Shown: positions 1-10,041, numbered from the stretch's first letter. The stretch is DNA of 64,000 bases from Planococcus chinensis (GCF_020071995.1 NZ_JABWTK010000002.1:1-64000), one strand, 5' to 3'. Numbers and translations are program-made. Notes: a model not told the origin generated them from the sequence alone.

Positions 1-13
1 GCAGCGCAGAATA

Positions 14-48
14 TCAAAAAAATGACCCTCCTGCTTAACAGGAGGGTC
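14..48 (-). terminator. Intrinsic terminator at the left edge
   Basis: A 10-bp perfect GC-rich stem (24-33 with 39-48, 5-nt loop) is followed on the minus strand by a run of T residues (positions 22-14). It is the second terminator past nupQ, about 80 bp beyond the first, so it may act as a backup for the nup operon or end a short RNA made from 49-127. Confidence 0.8.
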
Positions 49-127
49 TAAAAACTCGATGTTCAATTGATTTTTCATTCAAAAACAAAGAGCTTGATGG
101 TCAAAACCTTAGTTTCTCAACAAGCTG

Positions 128-157
128 AAAAAAGAGCCGTCGCAACGGCTCTTTTTT
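128..157 (-). terminator. Intrinsic terminator after nupQ
   Basis: A 13-bp perfect stem (128-140 with 145-157) with a 4-nt loop starts 6 bp past the nupQ stop. The arms begin and end in A/T runs, so it could work in both directions, but only the minus strand has a gene feeding into it. Confidence 0.85.
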
Positions 158-163
158 GTTTTC

Positions 164-1123
164 TTATCGCTGTCCTTTGATGTATGGAATCCCATTCGCT
201 TTTGGTGCATTGGCACGGCCAATGAACCCTGCTAAAGCCAGGATAGTCAGTACGTACGGCAGAATCAGCAAGAAGACGTTTGGAATATCTTGAATATACG
301 GAATGGATGGCCCGACAATACTCAAGGATTGGGCGAATCCGAAGAACAACGCTGCGCCCATTGCGCCAAGCGGATGCCATTTACCGAAGATCATCGCTGC
401 AAGCGCCATGAACCCTTGGCCGTTGATCGTTGCGTGGCCAAAGTCGCCAGAGATGGTCTGTGCGTAGATTGCGCCGCCGATTCCCGCTAAAGCACCGGAA
501 ATCATAACAGCTACATAACGCATTCTCGCAACGTTGATCCCCATGGTATCTGCAGCCATCGGGTGTTCGCCGACAGAGCGAAGACGCAGGCCGAATGGCG
601 TTTTGTAAATAACAAACCAGGCAAAAATCGCAACCGCGATCGCCAAGACCGAAGTATAGTAAACCGAGCTGAAGAACATCGGTCCGATTACTGGAATATC
701 AGACAAAAACGGAATATCGTTGCGCGAAAAACGCTCTGTGATAAAGTCCGTCTGCCCCTTGCCAAAAATCTTTTTCACTAAGTACAACGCCAATGCAATA
801 GCCAATAAGTTGATGGCAACACCGGATACTGTTTGGTCTGCACGGAATGAAATCGAAGCAACCGCATGGACAAGCGATAATAGCAAAGCGGCAACCATTG
901 CCGCAATTAATGCCAGCCAAGGTGTTGCATTTCCGAATGTATCGGCAAAAAACAAGTTAAACAATATGCCCACAAAGGCACCAATGACCATCAAACCTTC
1001 GAGGCCGATATTGATGACACCCGATCTCTCGGAAAACACACCGCCGATAGCAACTAAAATGAGCGGGGCTGCATAAAATATCGCTGAAGGAACGATGAAA
1101 TACAAAACTTCTAAGAAACTCAT
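164..1123 (-). CDS. nupQ: Nucleoside ABC transporter permease NupQ
   Basis: A 319-residue, very hydrophobic protein of the branched-chain/ribose-type permease family (BPD_transp_2). It is one of two membrane subunits of a nucleoside importer of the BmpA-YufOPQ kind. The start was placed at an ATG giving MSFLEVLY, 23 codons inside the longest open frame, because it has a purine-rich ribosome site and the upstream residues are Cys/Arg-rich and not membrane-like. It begins 2 bp after the end of nupP, implying translational coupling. The family role, import of guanosine and related nucleosides in B. subtilis NupNOPQ, is known. Substrate here is inferred. It is the last gene of the cluster and is followed by two terminators. 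Confidence 0.93.
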   Translation of the reverse strand: MSFLEVLYFIVPSAIFYAAPLILVAIGGVFSERSGVINIGLEGLMVIGAFVGILFNLFFADTFGNATPWLALIAAMVAALLLSLVHAVASISFRADQTVSGVAINLLAIALALYLVKKIFGKGQTDFITERFSRNDIPFLSDIPVIGPMFFSSVYYTSVLAIAVAIFAWFVIYKTPFGLRLRSVGEHPMAADTMGINVARMRYVAVMISGALAGIGGAIYAQTISGDFGHATINGQGFMALAAMIFGKWHPLGAMGAALFFGFAQSLSIVGPSIPYIQDIPNVFLLILPYVLTILALAGFIGRANAPKANGIPYIKGQR

Positions 1124-1124
1124 A

Positions 1125-2171
1125 TTACTTCGCCTCCTTCTTCTTAGCCGCACGCAGCAGGAACAAGCGGATGACATATCCTGATGCCACAAAGAAAATA
1201 ATTACGGCAATAACAATTTCAACAATCTCCAACGGAATACCAGCTGCGTTCGGCATATTCAGCGCTCCGTATTTCAGGGAACCGAAAAGCGTAGCTCCAA
1301 AAATAACACCAAGCGGCGTGTTCATGCCCAATAAGGCAACGGCGATTCCATCAAATCCAATTCCGGTAAATCCGGCTTTCGAAGATACATATTCAAATGT
1401 TCCCAGTGCTTCCATTGCGCCGCCAAGACCGGCGAAAGCTCCGGAAATCACCATTGCAAGGACAATGTTTTTATTAACATTCATCCCGGCATATTGAGAG
1501 GCATTATGGTTAAAGCCGACTGCTTTTAATTCAAAGCCTAAGGTTGTCTTTTCCAAGATGAACCACATTACACCGACCATCGCTAATGCAAGGATAATGC
1601 CGTAGTGAAGACGGGAGAATTCTGTCAGGTTTTCAAAAAACTCAGAGCGCAATGACGCACTGGCAAAAATGGATTCAGTGCGGTCTCCGCCGTCTGAAAC
1701 GGTTTTGATCAATGCATTTGTCACATGAAGTGCAATATAGTTCATCATGATCGTGACAATAACTTCATGAACATGGAACTTCGCCTTTAACAGACCCGGC
1801 ACAAATCCCCAAAGTGCGCCCGCTGCCGCAGCTGCTAAAATCGCAAGCGGCAAGTGGATGATTTTCGGCAATTCGACTGCTACGCCGACATATGCTGCAG
1901 CGAACCAGCCGACAATCAATTGCCCTTCCACTCCGATATTGAATAACCCGGAACGGAAAGCAAAAGCCACCGCTAAACCGGCTAATAGATACGGCGTAAT
2001 TTGCCGCAATGTTTCCCCGACTGTATATAAGTCTCCAAAAATTCCGTTCCATAGAGCAAGGTAGCCATCGACTGGATTGTATCCACTGACCAGCATAATA
2101 ATCGCTCCGACGATTAACCCTAAAATAACGGAAATGACAGGGACCAGAATATTTGTTGCTTTAGTCGACAT
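1125..2171 (-). CDS. nupP: Nucleoside ABC transporter permease NupP
   Basis: A 348-residue polytopic membrane protein, paralogous to NupQ and from the same permease family; the two should form the channel of the importer. The start is the ATG giving MSTKATN, preceded by a GGTGAGG Shine-Dalgarno at 6-nt spacing. An in-frame ATG four codons upstream is less well placed. The first 11 nt overlap the 3' end of the ATPase gene, so translation is likely coupled. No missing segments were seen. Assignment rests on family resemblance and on the ATPase-permease-permease order typical of this transporter class. Confidence 0.93.
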   Translation of the reverse strand: MSTKATNILVPVISVILGLIVGAIIMLVSGYNPVDGYLALWNGIFGDLYTVGETLRQITPYLLAGLAVAFAFRSGLFNIGVEGQLIVGWFAAAYVGVAVELPKIIHLPLAILAAAAAGALWGFVPGLLKAKFHVHEVIVTIMMNYIALHVTNALIKTVSDGGDRTESIFASASLRSEFFENLTEFSRLHYGIILALAMVGVMWFILEKTTLGFELKAVGFNHNASQYAGMNVNKNIVLAMVISGAFAGLGGAMEALGTFEYVSSKAGFTGIGFDGIAVALLGMNTPLGVIFGATLFGSLKYGALNMPNAAGIPLEIVEIVIAVIIFFVASGYVIRLFLLRAAKKKEAK

Positions 2172-3723
2172 GCTGATCCTCACCTTCTCTTTCTAACCCG
2201 TTTTTCGATTTTTCACGGACGTGATGACCAGCCATCAACAATCCCAATTCTTGTTCCGTTGTTTCTTCCGGTTTTACGATATCGACGATTTCGCCGTCAT
2301 GGATAACCGCAATGCGGTCAGAAACGTTCATGACTTCATCCAGTTCAAACGAAATCAATAGTACAGCTTTTCCATTGTCCCGCTGCTCAATCAGGCGGCT
2401 ATGGATAAATTCAATTGCTCCAACATCCAGCCCCCGGGTTGGCAATGCAGCAATCAGCAGATCCGGATTGCGGTCCACTTCACGGCCGATAATGGCCTTT
2501 TGCTGGTTCCCGCCGGACAATGCCCGCGCCGGTTCATGCGGCCCTTGCGTCCGGACATCGTAGGCGGCAATAATGTCTTTTGCTTTTTGGTCAATCTTGT
2601 CGTAATCGATAATTCCGCCTTTGGAAATCGGTGCCGTGTAGTAAGTCTGCAAAGAAATGTTATGGCCTATCGGGAAGTCCAAAACCAAGCCGTGTTTGTG
2701 TCGATCCTGAGGAATATGCCCAACTCCGGATTCGGTCACTTTTCTCGGTTTCATATTGGTGATGTCTTTTCCGTGAATAGTGATAAGTCCGCTTTTCACT
2801 TTGCGGAGCCCGGTAATCGCTTCAATCAATTCCGACTGTCCATTGCCGTCGATTCCCGCAATTCCGACAATTTCACCTTGACGGACATTCAAATCCAGGC
2901 TTTTCACCATTTCAACGCCTCGGTAGTCTTCGACAACGAGCTTTTGAACGTTCAAAATAACGTCTTTTGGATTTGCCGGCGTTTTAACCGTTTTAAATTC
3001 CACTTGCCGCCCGACCATCAGTGAAGCCAATTCAGCCGGACTTGTTTCAGAAGTCGTGACGGTTCCCACGCCCTGCCCTTTACGGATAACGGTTACCCGG
3101 TCCGAGACATCCATGATTTCTTTCAGTTTATGGGTAATTAAAATAATTGATTTCCCTTCGGCGATCAGTCGTTTCATGATCTGGATCAATTCCACGATTT
3201 CCTGCGGCGTCAACGAAGCCGTCGGCTCATCAAAAATCAAAATTTCAGCGCCTCTGTACAAGGTTTTCAAGATTTCCACACGCTGCTGCATGCCGACTGA
3301 AATATCTTGGATGACTGCATGCGGATCTACGTTCAGTCCGTATTGCTCCGACACTTCTTGTACACGTTTTGCTGCGTCTTTTTTATTGGTGATGCCGAAT
3401 TTGGTCGGTTCGCTTCCCAAGATGATGTTTTCGGTGACGGTAAAGTTTTCGACCAGCATAAAGTGCTGATGCACCATCCCGATGCCCAAATCGTTTGCGA
3501 CGTTCGGATTCGTGATGTCGACTTTTTTGCCGCGTACCCGGATTTCTCCGCCATCCGGCTGATATAAACCGAAAAGGACATTCATCAAGGTTGACTTGCC
3601 TGCTCCGTTTTCACCGAGTAATGCGTGAATTTCGCCCTTTTTCAACTGCAGGGTTATATTGTCATTCGCAACAAAATTCCCGAACACTTTGCGGATATTG
3701 AGCATTTCGATTACATGTTCCAC
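2161..3723 (-). CDS. nupO: Nucleoside ABC transporter ATPase NupO
   Basis: A 520-residue protein with two fused ABC domains, the arrangement of sugar/nucleoside importer ATPases. The N-terminal half has a full Walker A (GENGAGKST, residues 37-45), a signature-like SVGMQQR and Walker B ILIFDEPTA. The C-terminal half has a degenerate P-loop (GIDGNGQSE) and an intact LSGGNQQ signature. This asymmetry is usual in the family. The start is a GTG chosen because AAGGAG lies 8 nt before it; the upstream in-frame GTG directly abuts the Shine-Dalgarno. It supplies energy for uptake through NupP and NupQ. A terminator separates it from nupN, which may keep the ATPase less abundant than the binding protein. 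Confidence 0.95.
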   Translation of the reverse strand: MEHVIEMLNIRKVFGNFVANDNITLQLKKGEIHALLGENGAGKSTLMNVLFGLYQPDGGEIRVRGKKVDITNPNVANDLGIGMVHQHFMLVENFTVTENIILGSEPTKFGITNKKDAAKRVQEVSEQYGLNVDPHAVIQDISVGMQQRVEILKTLYRGAEILIFDEPTASLTPQEIVELIQIMKRLIAEGKSIILITHKLKEIMDVSDRVTVIRKGQGVGTVTTSETSPAELASLMVGRQVEFKTVKTPANPKDVILNVQKLVVEDYRGVEMVKSLDLNVRQGEIVGIAGIDGNGQSELIEAITGLRKVKSGLITIHGKDITNMKPRKVTESGVGHIPQDRHKHGLVLDFPIGHNISLQTYYTAPISKGGIIDYDKIDQKAKDIIAAYDVRTQGPHEPARALSGGNQQKAIIGREVDRNPDLLIAALPTRGLDVGAIEFIHSRLIEQRDNGKAVLLISFELDEVMNVSDRIAVIHDGEIVDIVKPEETTEQELGLLMAGHHVREKSKNGLEREGEDQHVD

Positions 3724-3832
3724 TGTTTCCACTCCTTCGAAAACTGCTGACTTCTTATTTTTTTAATTAATACAGGAAAGGCTTTTATTACTAAAAACCT
3801 TTCATCTATTATTAATTTTCCAAAAATAGACG

Positions 3833-3870
3833 AAAAAAAATCATAAAGACCGGATTCCCCGGTCTTTATG
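3833..3870 (-). terminator. Intrinsic terminator between nupN and nupO
   Basis: A perfect 12-bp stem (3842-3853 with 3859-3870) with a 5-nt loop is followed on the minus strand by eight T residues. It lies inside the operon, 19 bp past the binding-protein gene. Partial readthrough would give more binding protein than ATPase and permease, a common arrangement in ABC importers. Confidence 0.85.
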
Positions 3871-3889
3871 ATGACCGTATCTAGTGTGC

Positions 3890-4954
3890 TTATTTCAAAG
3901 TTTCTGGTACAGTGATTTCGCCGCTGGCGATTTTCTCTTTGTACTCATTGACTTTAGCCATAACGTCTTCCGGGATTGCTCCGCGTGAATCTGCAAGGCC
4001 TACACCGTCTTCAGCCAAACCGTAAGTGATTGTTTCGCCGCCTGGGAAGTTTCCTTCTTTGGCTTTGTTTGAAATATCGATAACCGCTTTGTCTACCCCT
4101 TTAAGAACGGATGTCAATGTTACGTTCGCATCGCCAACTTGTCCTTCGTCGTACTGGTCAGCATCTACGCCGATAACCCAAACATTTGCATCCGGGTTAG
4201 CTTCTTTGCGCTCTTTTGCTTCAGTGAATACACCGTTACCTGTACCGCCTGCTGCGTGGAAGACGATATCTGCACCAGCAGAGTACATGCGGTTAGCTGT
4301 TGTTTTACCCAATTCAGCTTTATCAAAAGCCCCTGTGTATTGAACATCAACTTCAACTGAAGGGTCTACTGCTTTAACCCCTTCTTTGAATCCTGCTTCA
4401 AAACGTTCGATAACTGGAATTTCCATCCCGCCAACAAAGCCGATTTTCTTCGATTCTGTCATCAAAGCTGCTGCTACACCCGCAAGGTAAGCTCCTTCTT
4501 GCTCTTTGAACAATACGCTTGCTACGTTATCAGCTTCAACGACTGCATCGATAATCCCGATTTGAGCTTCCGGCTGCTGTTCAGCAATTTCTTTTACAGC
4601 GCCTTCCATCAAGAATCCGATACCGAAGACTACATCAAAATCGCGGCGGATCAAATTGTTCAGGTTGGTATTGTAATCAGCATCAGAAGCTGATTGCAGA
4701 TAGTCAATTCCACCGTCACCTTTTTTCAGGCCGTTTTCTTCACCAAATGCTTGTAATCCTTCCCAAGCGGATTGGTTGAATGATTTATCATCCACACCGC
4801 CGACATCTGTAACCATGGCAACTGAGAAATCGCTCTTCTCTTCGCCGCTTCCAGAATCGCCAGTTGAAGTGCCTTCCTCACTGCCGCAAGCAGCCAGCAT
4901 AGTTCCTGCAGCAAGCATCATCGAAAGACCCAGACCAAATTTACGTTTTGTCAA
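3890..4954 (-). CDS. nupN: Nucleoside-binding lipoprotein NupN (BMP family)
   Basis: A 354-residue basic membrane protein (BMP/Med) family lipoprotein, the extracellular substrate-binding part of the NupOPQ importer. The N-terminus has a signal peptide ending in lipobox LAAC near residue 24, followed by a Gly/Ser/Glu-rich tether, so it should be lipid-anchored outside the membrane. Motifs such as [14 protein letters not shown] are typical of the family. The start is probably the TTG giving MTKRKFG, with GGGGG eight bases upstream; another TTG five codons earlier overlaps that site. It lies 49 bp after ymfC with no promoter or terminator I can see between them, so the two are probably co-transcribed. 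Confidence 0.93.
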   Translation of the reverse strand: MTKRKFGLGLSMMLAAGTMLAACGSEEGTSTGDSGSGEEKSDFSVAMVTDVGGVDDKSFNQSAWEGLQAFGEENGLKKGDGGIDYLQSASDADYNTNLNNLIRRDFDVVFGIGFLMEGAVKEIAEQQPEAQIGIIDAVVEADNVASVLFKEQEGAYLAGVAAALMTESKKIGFVGGMEIPVIERFEAGFKEGVKAVDPSVEVDVQYTGAFDKAELGKTTANRMYSAGADIVFHAAGGTGNGVFTEAKERKEANPDANVWVIGVDADQYDEGQVGDANVTLTSVLKGVDKAVIDISNKAKEGNFPGGETITYGLAEDGVGLADSRGAIPEDVMAKVNEYKEKIASGEITVPETLK

Positions 4955-5003
4955 TGTAATAACCCCCAAGGTAATTTTTTCATATTAGCAGGAATTTGCC
5001 GTT

Positions 5004-5732
5004 TTACACACGTTTGCGAACTACATGGAAACTGAATTTATCAGCCCGGAAGTAGTTCTTTGAATAAAGCACCACACGATCGTCTTCATCGTAATGGAGC
5101 TGTTTTAACTCAAGTAAAGCAGTTTCCGGATCGCATTCCAAAATCGGCGAAGCTTGTTCATGATAGCCGACTGGATCGATAAAGGTGACCGCATAGGATA
5201 TACGCACATCCCCGGATTCCTCTATTGCAGAGAAAATGGAACTTTCTTTGCGCCCGAGAAAATCAGCCGGCAAATAACTCGAAGGAACTTGATCGAGGCA
5301 ATAGACGACCGGTTCTCCGTTGGCTGTTCGGACGCGTTCAATAGTAATAATTGTCTCATCGGCTTCAAAATGAAAGCGTTTTAAATCATCCTCTGAAGGA
5401 GGAGCCTCTGAAGTGCTTAAGTAGATGACACCCGGCTCCATTCCAGCTTGCCGGATCATGTCCGACACACTCGTCAATTGTTCAATGCCCGATGAAAAGA
5501 CGGGCTTCGGGTTGACGAATGTGCCGACGCCATGCCGACGAACAATGATATTATCTTCTTCCAACAACCGCAGCGCTTCTCTCAAAGTTGCGCGGCTGAC
5601 TCCAAGTGTTTTTGCCAATTCGAATTCGGAAGGCAACTTTTCTTTTTCTTTGTACAATCCGGCAGCAATATCCTGCTTCATCCGATCGATCACTTGAAGA
5701 TACAGAGCACGATGATCCGATTTTATTGTCAT
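5004..5732 (-). CDS. ymfC: GntR/HutC-family regulator YmfC
   Basis: A 242-residue transcription factor. Residues about 5-75 form a GntR winged helix ([41 protein letters not shown]). The rest is a UTRA ligand-binding domain of the HutC subfamily, with motifs such as [13 protein letters not shown]. Its location after ftsK matches B. subtilis ymfC; its immediate downstream neighbours here are nupNOPQ, so it probably controls nucleoside uptake and senses a related small molecule (inference). The start is the ATG giving [15 protein letters not shown] lies 6 nt upstream, although a TTG and two GTGs further upstream are possible. A palindrome just before the gene is a candidate autoregulatory operator. 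Confidence 0.9.
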   Translation of the reverse strand: MTIKSDHRALYLQVIDRMKQDIAAGLYKEKEKLPSEFELAKTLGVSRATLREALRLLEEDNIIVRRHGVGTFVNPKPVFSSGIEQLTSVSDMIRQAGMEPGVIYLSTSEAPPSEDDLKRFHFEADETIITIERVRTANGEPVVYCLDQVPSSYLPADFLGRKESSIFSAIEESGDVRISYAVTFIDPVGYHEQASPILECDPETALLELKQLHYDEDDRVVLYSKNYFRADKFSFHVVRKRV

Positions 5733-5755
5733 GCGATTCACCACCAATGACAGAG

Positions 5756-5771
5756 ATCAGACATCTGATGT
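5756..5771. promoter_or_regulatory. Candidate YmfC operator palindrome
   Basis: Two overlapping inverted repeats, ATCAGA-CA-TCTGAT (5756-5769) and ACATC-T-GATGT (5761-5771), lie 24 bp before the ymfC start, in its 5' untranslated region. GntR-family regulators commonly bind short palindromes near their own genes. A second symmetric core, TTCGCGAA in an A/T context at 5841-5848, lies further upstream. I could not place a convincing -35/-10 pair. Confidence 0.4.
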
Positions 5772-5907
5772 AAAACATTCCTACTAATCAAAATTACTAT
5801 AACACTTATTCAAAACTAAATAAATAGTCTTTTGTCGAATTTCGCGAATTTTCGTTCCAAAACTTTTAACAGGTGTAATCATATCGTCACAAAAAACGCT
5901 TGTTTTT

Positions 5908-8220
5908 TCAATAGTCTTCCTGCTTTGGAACTAAAACCGTACGGGGCTTACTGCCCTCGTAAGGGCCAACGACGCCGCGCTGCTCCATTTGGTCTATGAT
6001 GCGGGCCGCACGGGAATAGCCGACGCGGAAGCGTCGTTGCAGCATGGAAACCGATGCTGTCTGCATTTCCGAAACCAATTGCACTGCTTCATCGTAAATC
6101 TCGTCCGTGTCATCGTCGATCGCCGATTCTTCCACTTCGGTCGGAATCATGTCTTCCTGGTATTGGGCTTTTTGCTGTTCAATTGCAAAATCAACCACTT
6201 TTTCCACTTCCGAGTCTGACAAGAAAGCGCCTTGCACACGCACCGGTTTCGATTTGCCGGCGCCAAGGAACAACATGTCGCCGCGGCCCAGCAATTTCTC
6301 TGCTCCGCCCATATCCAGAATCGTCCGGGAGTCGATGGCAGAAGAAACAGCAAACGCAATCCGGGACGGGATATTCGCTTTGATGACGCCTGTGATGACA
6401 TTGACGCTCGGGCGCTGTGTGGCAATGATCAGATGGATGCCCGCTGCACGCGCCATTTGTGCCAAACGCGTGATGGCATCTTCCACTTCATTTGAAGCGA
6501 CCATCATCAGATCCGCCAATTCATCGACGATTACCACGATAAATGGCAATTTCGGATGCTTTTCTTCATTTTCTTCATTGAAAACCCGGACATACTCGTT
6601 GTAGCCTTCGATGTTCCGTGTTCCGGTATGCGAGAACAATTCGTATCTTCTTTCCATCTCGGACACGATTTTCTTTAAGGCCTGTGCAGCTTTTCTTGGA
6701 TCTGTCACAACAGGGGCCAATAAATGCGGAATGCCGTTATAGACATTCAGTTCAACCATCTTCGGATCGATCATCATCATTTTCACTTCATGCGGCTTTG
6801 CCCGCATGATGATGCTCGTAATGATGCCGTTGATGCACACAGATTTCCCGCTTCCAGTCGAACCGGCAACAAGCAAATGCGGCATTTTATTGAGCTCGGT
6901 CATAACGGCTTGGCCTGTTACATCGCGGCCCAGTCCAAACAGCAATTTCGATTCCGGCTTGTCGTTTTCTTCCGATTCCAGCACTTCACGCAGGCTGACA
7001 ATCGCCACTTCGGAATTCGGCACTTCGATGCCGATGGCGGACTTGCCGGGAATCGGTGCTTCAATCCGGATATCCCGGGCAGCTAGTGCCAGTGCCAGGT
7101 CGTCGTGCAAGGACACGATTTTGCTGACTTTGACGCCTGTATCCGGAAGCACTTCATATTTTGTGACAGCTGGCCCCAAATGGACTTGCGTCACTTTGGC
7201 GCGGACGCCGAAACTTTGGAATGTTTTTTCCAGCTTTTTCGCGTTTTTCTGGATTCCGGAATACTCGCCGCTTTGGTCAGAGTGCGGAGGCAACGTCAGT
7301 AAATCGAGAGGCGGCAGCTGGTATTCTTCATTTTCCATTTCTTCTCCGGTAGATAAAGTCACTTCTCCTGTCTCTGTGTCGACTTGCTCTACAGGAGGTG
7401 CTTCCGCTTTTTTCGGCCGGACGTTCTCTGTGAACGCTGAAATGATCGGCTCTTCCTGTTCCATTACATGAACCGTTTCTTCTTCGTCGAATTCCAGTGC
7501 ATCATCAACTTCAATCACTTGCTCAGGCTGTTCTTTCTTCCGCGGTGCCGGCAGGCGTTTTTGTTTTGGCTTGCTTGGTTTCAAGCGGGCCAAAGTAGAT
7601 TCGAGTGCCGGACGCAAACTTGGCACTTTTTCCGCAATATACGGAGCGGCCGTTTTGCCGGTCAAAATAATGGCGCCGATTGACAGCAAGATAAACGCTA
7701 CAATCCAAGTGCCCGCTGTGTCGAACAGCACGTGGAACATGGCATAAAGCACAGCTCCAAACAATCCGCCGCCGCTTGCCGTATAAGTTTCCCAAAGCGA
7801 TCCGGTGACTTGCGTCGATCGCATTGTCTCACCAAGCACATTGCCTGAAGTGATGGGCAAAATCGATCCTGCTGCCCAAATCAAATGGCAAATCAATAAA
7901 ATACCGGTAAGGAGAAATACAGAGCTTGCCGCAATTTTCATCCGCGGTTTCGGCCAGTGCCGTTTCACCATGATATGGGCCGCTAACAGCAGCAAGAGAA
8001 TTGGCACAAAAATCGCCAAATACCCCGTCAATAATTCAGCAGTATTCAATAATATCTTTCCGATCACTCCAAGCTGAAAAGCCATGAGAACCGCAACACC
8101 AATCAGCAGCAATCCGATCACTTCATACCCGATCATGGACATCGGCTGTTTTTTCTTTTTGGCTGCCGGCTTTTTCCGTGCAACTGTTTTCGGTTTTTTC
8201 TTTGCCTGTGCCCGTGGCAT
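5908..8220 (-). CDS. ftsK: DNA translocase FtsK/SpoIIIE
   Basis: A 770-residue septal DNA pump that clears chromosomal DNA from the division site. It starts with a Lys/Arg-rich cytoplasmic tail, then about four membrane helices up to residue ~190, then an acidic linker. The RecA-like motor has Walker A GSTGSGKS and Walker [12 protein letters not shown], and the C-terminus has a winged-helix gamma domain ([19 protein letters not shown]) that reads KOPS/SRS-type sites. Length and architecture are normal. The ATG follows GAGGGA. In an organism whose neighbouring sporulation genes are missing, the role is probably general chromosome segregation and not spore formation (inference). A weak A/T hairpin at 5891-5908 overlaps the stop. 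Confidence 0.96.
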   Translation of the reverse strand: MPRAQAKKKPKTVARKKPAAKKKKQPMSMIGYEVIGLLLIGVAVLMAFQLGVIGKILLNTAELLTGYLAIFVPILLLLLAAHIMVKRHWPKPRMKIAASSVFLLTGILLICHLIWAAGSILPITSGNVLGETMRSTQVTGSLWETYTASGGGLFGAVLYAMFHVLFDTAGTWIVAFILLSIGAIILTGKTAAPYIAEKVPSLRPALESTLARLKPSKPKQKRLPAPRKKEQPEQVIEVDDALEFDEEETVHVMEQEEPIISAFTENVRPKKAEAPPVEQVDTETGEVTLSTGEEMENEEYQLPPLDLLTLPPHSDQSGEYSGIQKNAKKLEKTFQSFGVRAKVTQVHLGPAVTKYEVLPDTGVKVSKIVSLHDDLALALAARDIRIEAPIPGKSAIGIEVPNSEVAIVSLREVLESEENDKPESKLLFGLGRDVTGQAVMTELNKMPHLLVAGSTGSGKSVCINGIITSIIMRAKPHEVKMMMIDPKMVELNVYNGIPHLLAPVVTDPRKAAQALKKIVSEMERRYELFSHTGTRNIEGYNEYVRVFNEENEEKHPKLPFIVVIVDELADLMMVASNEVEDAITRLAQMARAAGIHLIIATQRPSVNVITGVIKANIPSRIAFAVSSAIDSRTILDMGGAEKLLGRGDMLFLGAGKSKPVRVQGAFLSDSEVEKVVDFAIEQQKAQYQEDMIPTEVEESAIDDDTDEIYDEAVQLVSEMQTASVSMLQRRFRVGYSRAARIIDQMEQRGVVGPYEGSKPRTVLVPKQEDY

Positions 8221-8242
8221 ATCGATCCCTCTTTCCCTTAAA

Positions 8243-8287
8243 ATTGAAAAAGGATTTCCACCGAGTAGTTCGGTATGGAAATCCTTT
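8243..8287 (-). terminator. Intrinsic terminator after rnjB
   Basis: A 12-bp perfect outer stem (8249-8260 with 8276-8287) encloses a short inner CCGA/TCGG stem and is followed on the minus strand by T residues. It separates rnjB from ftsK. Confidence 0.8.
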
Positions 8288-8300
8288 CACTTTCTGTCTC

Positions 8301-9968
8301 TTAGTATTCCATGATAATTGGAATAATCATCGGACGGCGTTTTGTTTGCTGGAATAAATAAGAATTCAACGTGTCCCGAATTTCCTGTTTGATATTATTC
8401 CATTCAAAAGCGTCTTTTACTACGTATTTTTCGACAATTTTGCGCACCAATTGAGTGGACTCTTCCATAAGCTGTTCGGACTCACGGACATATACAAATC
8501 CGCGGGAAATCATTTCCGGTCCGGAAGCGATTTTCTTCTCTTTGCGGTTCAACGTGACAACCACGATAAAGATGCCGTCCTGTGACAGGAGTTTCCGGTC
8601 GCGAAGGACGATGTTGCCGACGTCACCGATGCCGATGCCGTCAATCAGGACATTTCCTGCAGTAACACGGCCGCTCATGCGGACTTTCCCGCCTTTGTAT
8701 TCGACAATATCCCCTTTATCCGCGATAAAGATATCGGATTTGTGCATACCGATTTGCTGAGCCAATTTGGAATGGGCAATCAGCATTTTGTATTCGCCTT
8801 GGATCGGGATAAAGTATTTCGGCTTCATCATGTTCAGCATCATTTTCAAGTCTTCCTGGCTGCCATGCCCGGAAACGTGGACTTTTTTGCTGGAAGTCAA
8901 TACATTGGCGCCGGCTTTCGCTAATTTGTTCATCGTCTGGAACATTTGGACTTCCATGCCTGGAGACGGTGTAAATGTAATCATAACCGTGTCCGTGTCT
9001 TTAATTTTCACATCTTTATGCTGTTTGCGCACCATTTTGTCCAGTGCTTCCAAAGGTTCCCCCTGGTTGCCTGTTACAATGATGACGACTTCTTCATCGC
9101 GGTACTGTTCCAGCTCTTTGATGGAGATGACGGTTTCTTCATCGACTGCCAAGTAACCGAGGCGCAAGCCGACTTCGTAGCTGCTCTCCAGGCTTTTTCC
9201 TACGACTGCCACTTTTTTGCCTGTAGCTTTGGCATTATCAAATACTTGCTGAATCCGGATAAAGTTGGATGAATACAGCGATACTAGAATACGGCCTTCT
9301 GCCGCTAAAAATGCAGACAATAAGTGATCGGAAACAACCGTTTCAGGCGTTGTATGCCCTGGACGCTCCGCTTCAGTTGAATCGGACAATAAGATCAAGA
9401 CGCCATCTTCGCCCAATTTCGCCATTTTGGCGATGTCCGGCTTATAGCTTCCTCTTGCCGACTGGTCGAATTTAAATTCTCCCGTATGGACAATTGCGCC
9501 TTCAGATGTATGGAAGACAATTCCAAGCGCATCCGGAATGCTGTGTGTTGTATGGAAAAACGTCACATGCGTTTTGTCGAAGTTCATGCGGCTTTTGTTC
9601 GTTACTTCGAAAAACTTCACATGTTTCAATGAACCCTGTTCTTTGATATGTTCTTTTGCCAAGGCAATCGTCAGCTTCGAGCCGTATACCGGTGCCTGGA
9701 TTTTCTTCAGCAAGTAAGCAATGGAGCCAATTGCATCTTCATGGCCGTGCGTCAGGAAAATGCCTTTCACCCGGTCTTTGTTTTCTTCCAGGAAAGAGAT
9801 ATCCGGAATGACAATGTCAATGCCCAGCATTTCATCTTCCGGGAACATCAACCCGCTGTCCACTACAAATAAATCTTCATCAATTTCAATGACGTACATC
9901 GCTTTACCGATTTCGCCGACTCCGCCAAGCGGGATTACTCTAATTAATTCGTTTTTTATTTTACTCAA
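8301..9968 (-). CDS. rnjB: Ribonuclease J2
   Basis: A 555-residue metallo-beta-lactamase/beta-CASP nuclease involved in mRNA decay and 5'-3' trimming, usually in complex with RNase J1. The zinc motif expected as HxHxDH reads H74-G-H76-E-D78-A79, so the last His is lost. The usual HTGDFKFD reads HTGE (Glu164). Downstream beta-CASP motifs (SLYSSNFIRIQQ, HVSGHGSQEDL) are retained. Such erosion, and the location before ftsK as in B. subtilis rnjB, favour J2 over J1. Translation starts at a TTG preceded by AGGAGG. It has its own promoter 44 bp upstream. Confidence 0.92.
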   Translation of the reverse strand: MSKIKNELIRVIPLGGVGEIGKAMYVIEIDEDLFVVDSGLMFPEDEMLGIDIVIPDISFLEENKDRVKGIFLTHGHEDAIGSIAYLLKKIQAPVYGSKLTIALAKEHIKEQGSLKHVKFFEVTNKSRMNFDKTHVTFFHTTHSIPDALGIVFHTSEGAIVHTGEFKFDQSARGSYKPDIAKMAKLGEDGVLILLSDSTEAERPGHTTPETVVSDHLLSAFLAAEGRILVSLYSSNFIRIQQVFDNAKATGKKVAVVGKSLESSYEVGLRLGYLAVDEETVISIKELEQYRDEEVVIIVTGNQGEPLEALDKMVRKQHKDVKIKDTDTVMITFTPSPGMEVQMFQTMNKLAKAGANVLTSSKKVHVSGHGSQEDLKMMLNMMKPKYFIPIQGEYKMLIAHSKLAQQIGMHKSDIFIADKGDIVEYKGGKVRMSGRVTAGNVLIDGIGIGDVGNIVLRDRKLLSQDGIFIVVVTLNRKEKKIASGPEMISRGFVYVRESEQLMEESTQLVRKIVEKYVVKDAFEWNNIKQEIRDTLNSYLFQQTKRRPMIIPIIMEY

Positions 9969-10011
9969 TATATTTCCTCCTATAATTTACCCGTACACAT
10001 CCATAGACCTT

Positions 10012-10040
10012 ATTATACGGGAATACAAGGAAACAGTCCA
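10012..10040 (-). promoter_or_regulatory. SigA-type promoter of rnjB
   Basis: On the minus strand, TGGACT (-35, 10035-10040) and TATAAT (-10, 10012-10017) are 17 bp apart. The rnjB start follows about 44 bp downstream. The -35 box lies just past the asd terminator. Confidence 0.65.
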
Positions 10041-10041
10041 A

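Noticed and set aside
6806-7471. A 221-codon plus-strand frame opposite ftsK
   Set aside because: Ser/Thr/Pro-rich translation with no recognisable domain, lying inside the intact ftsK linker and motor.
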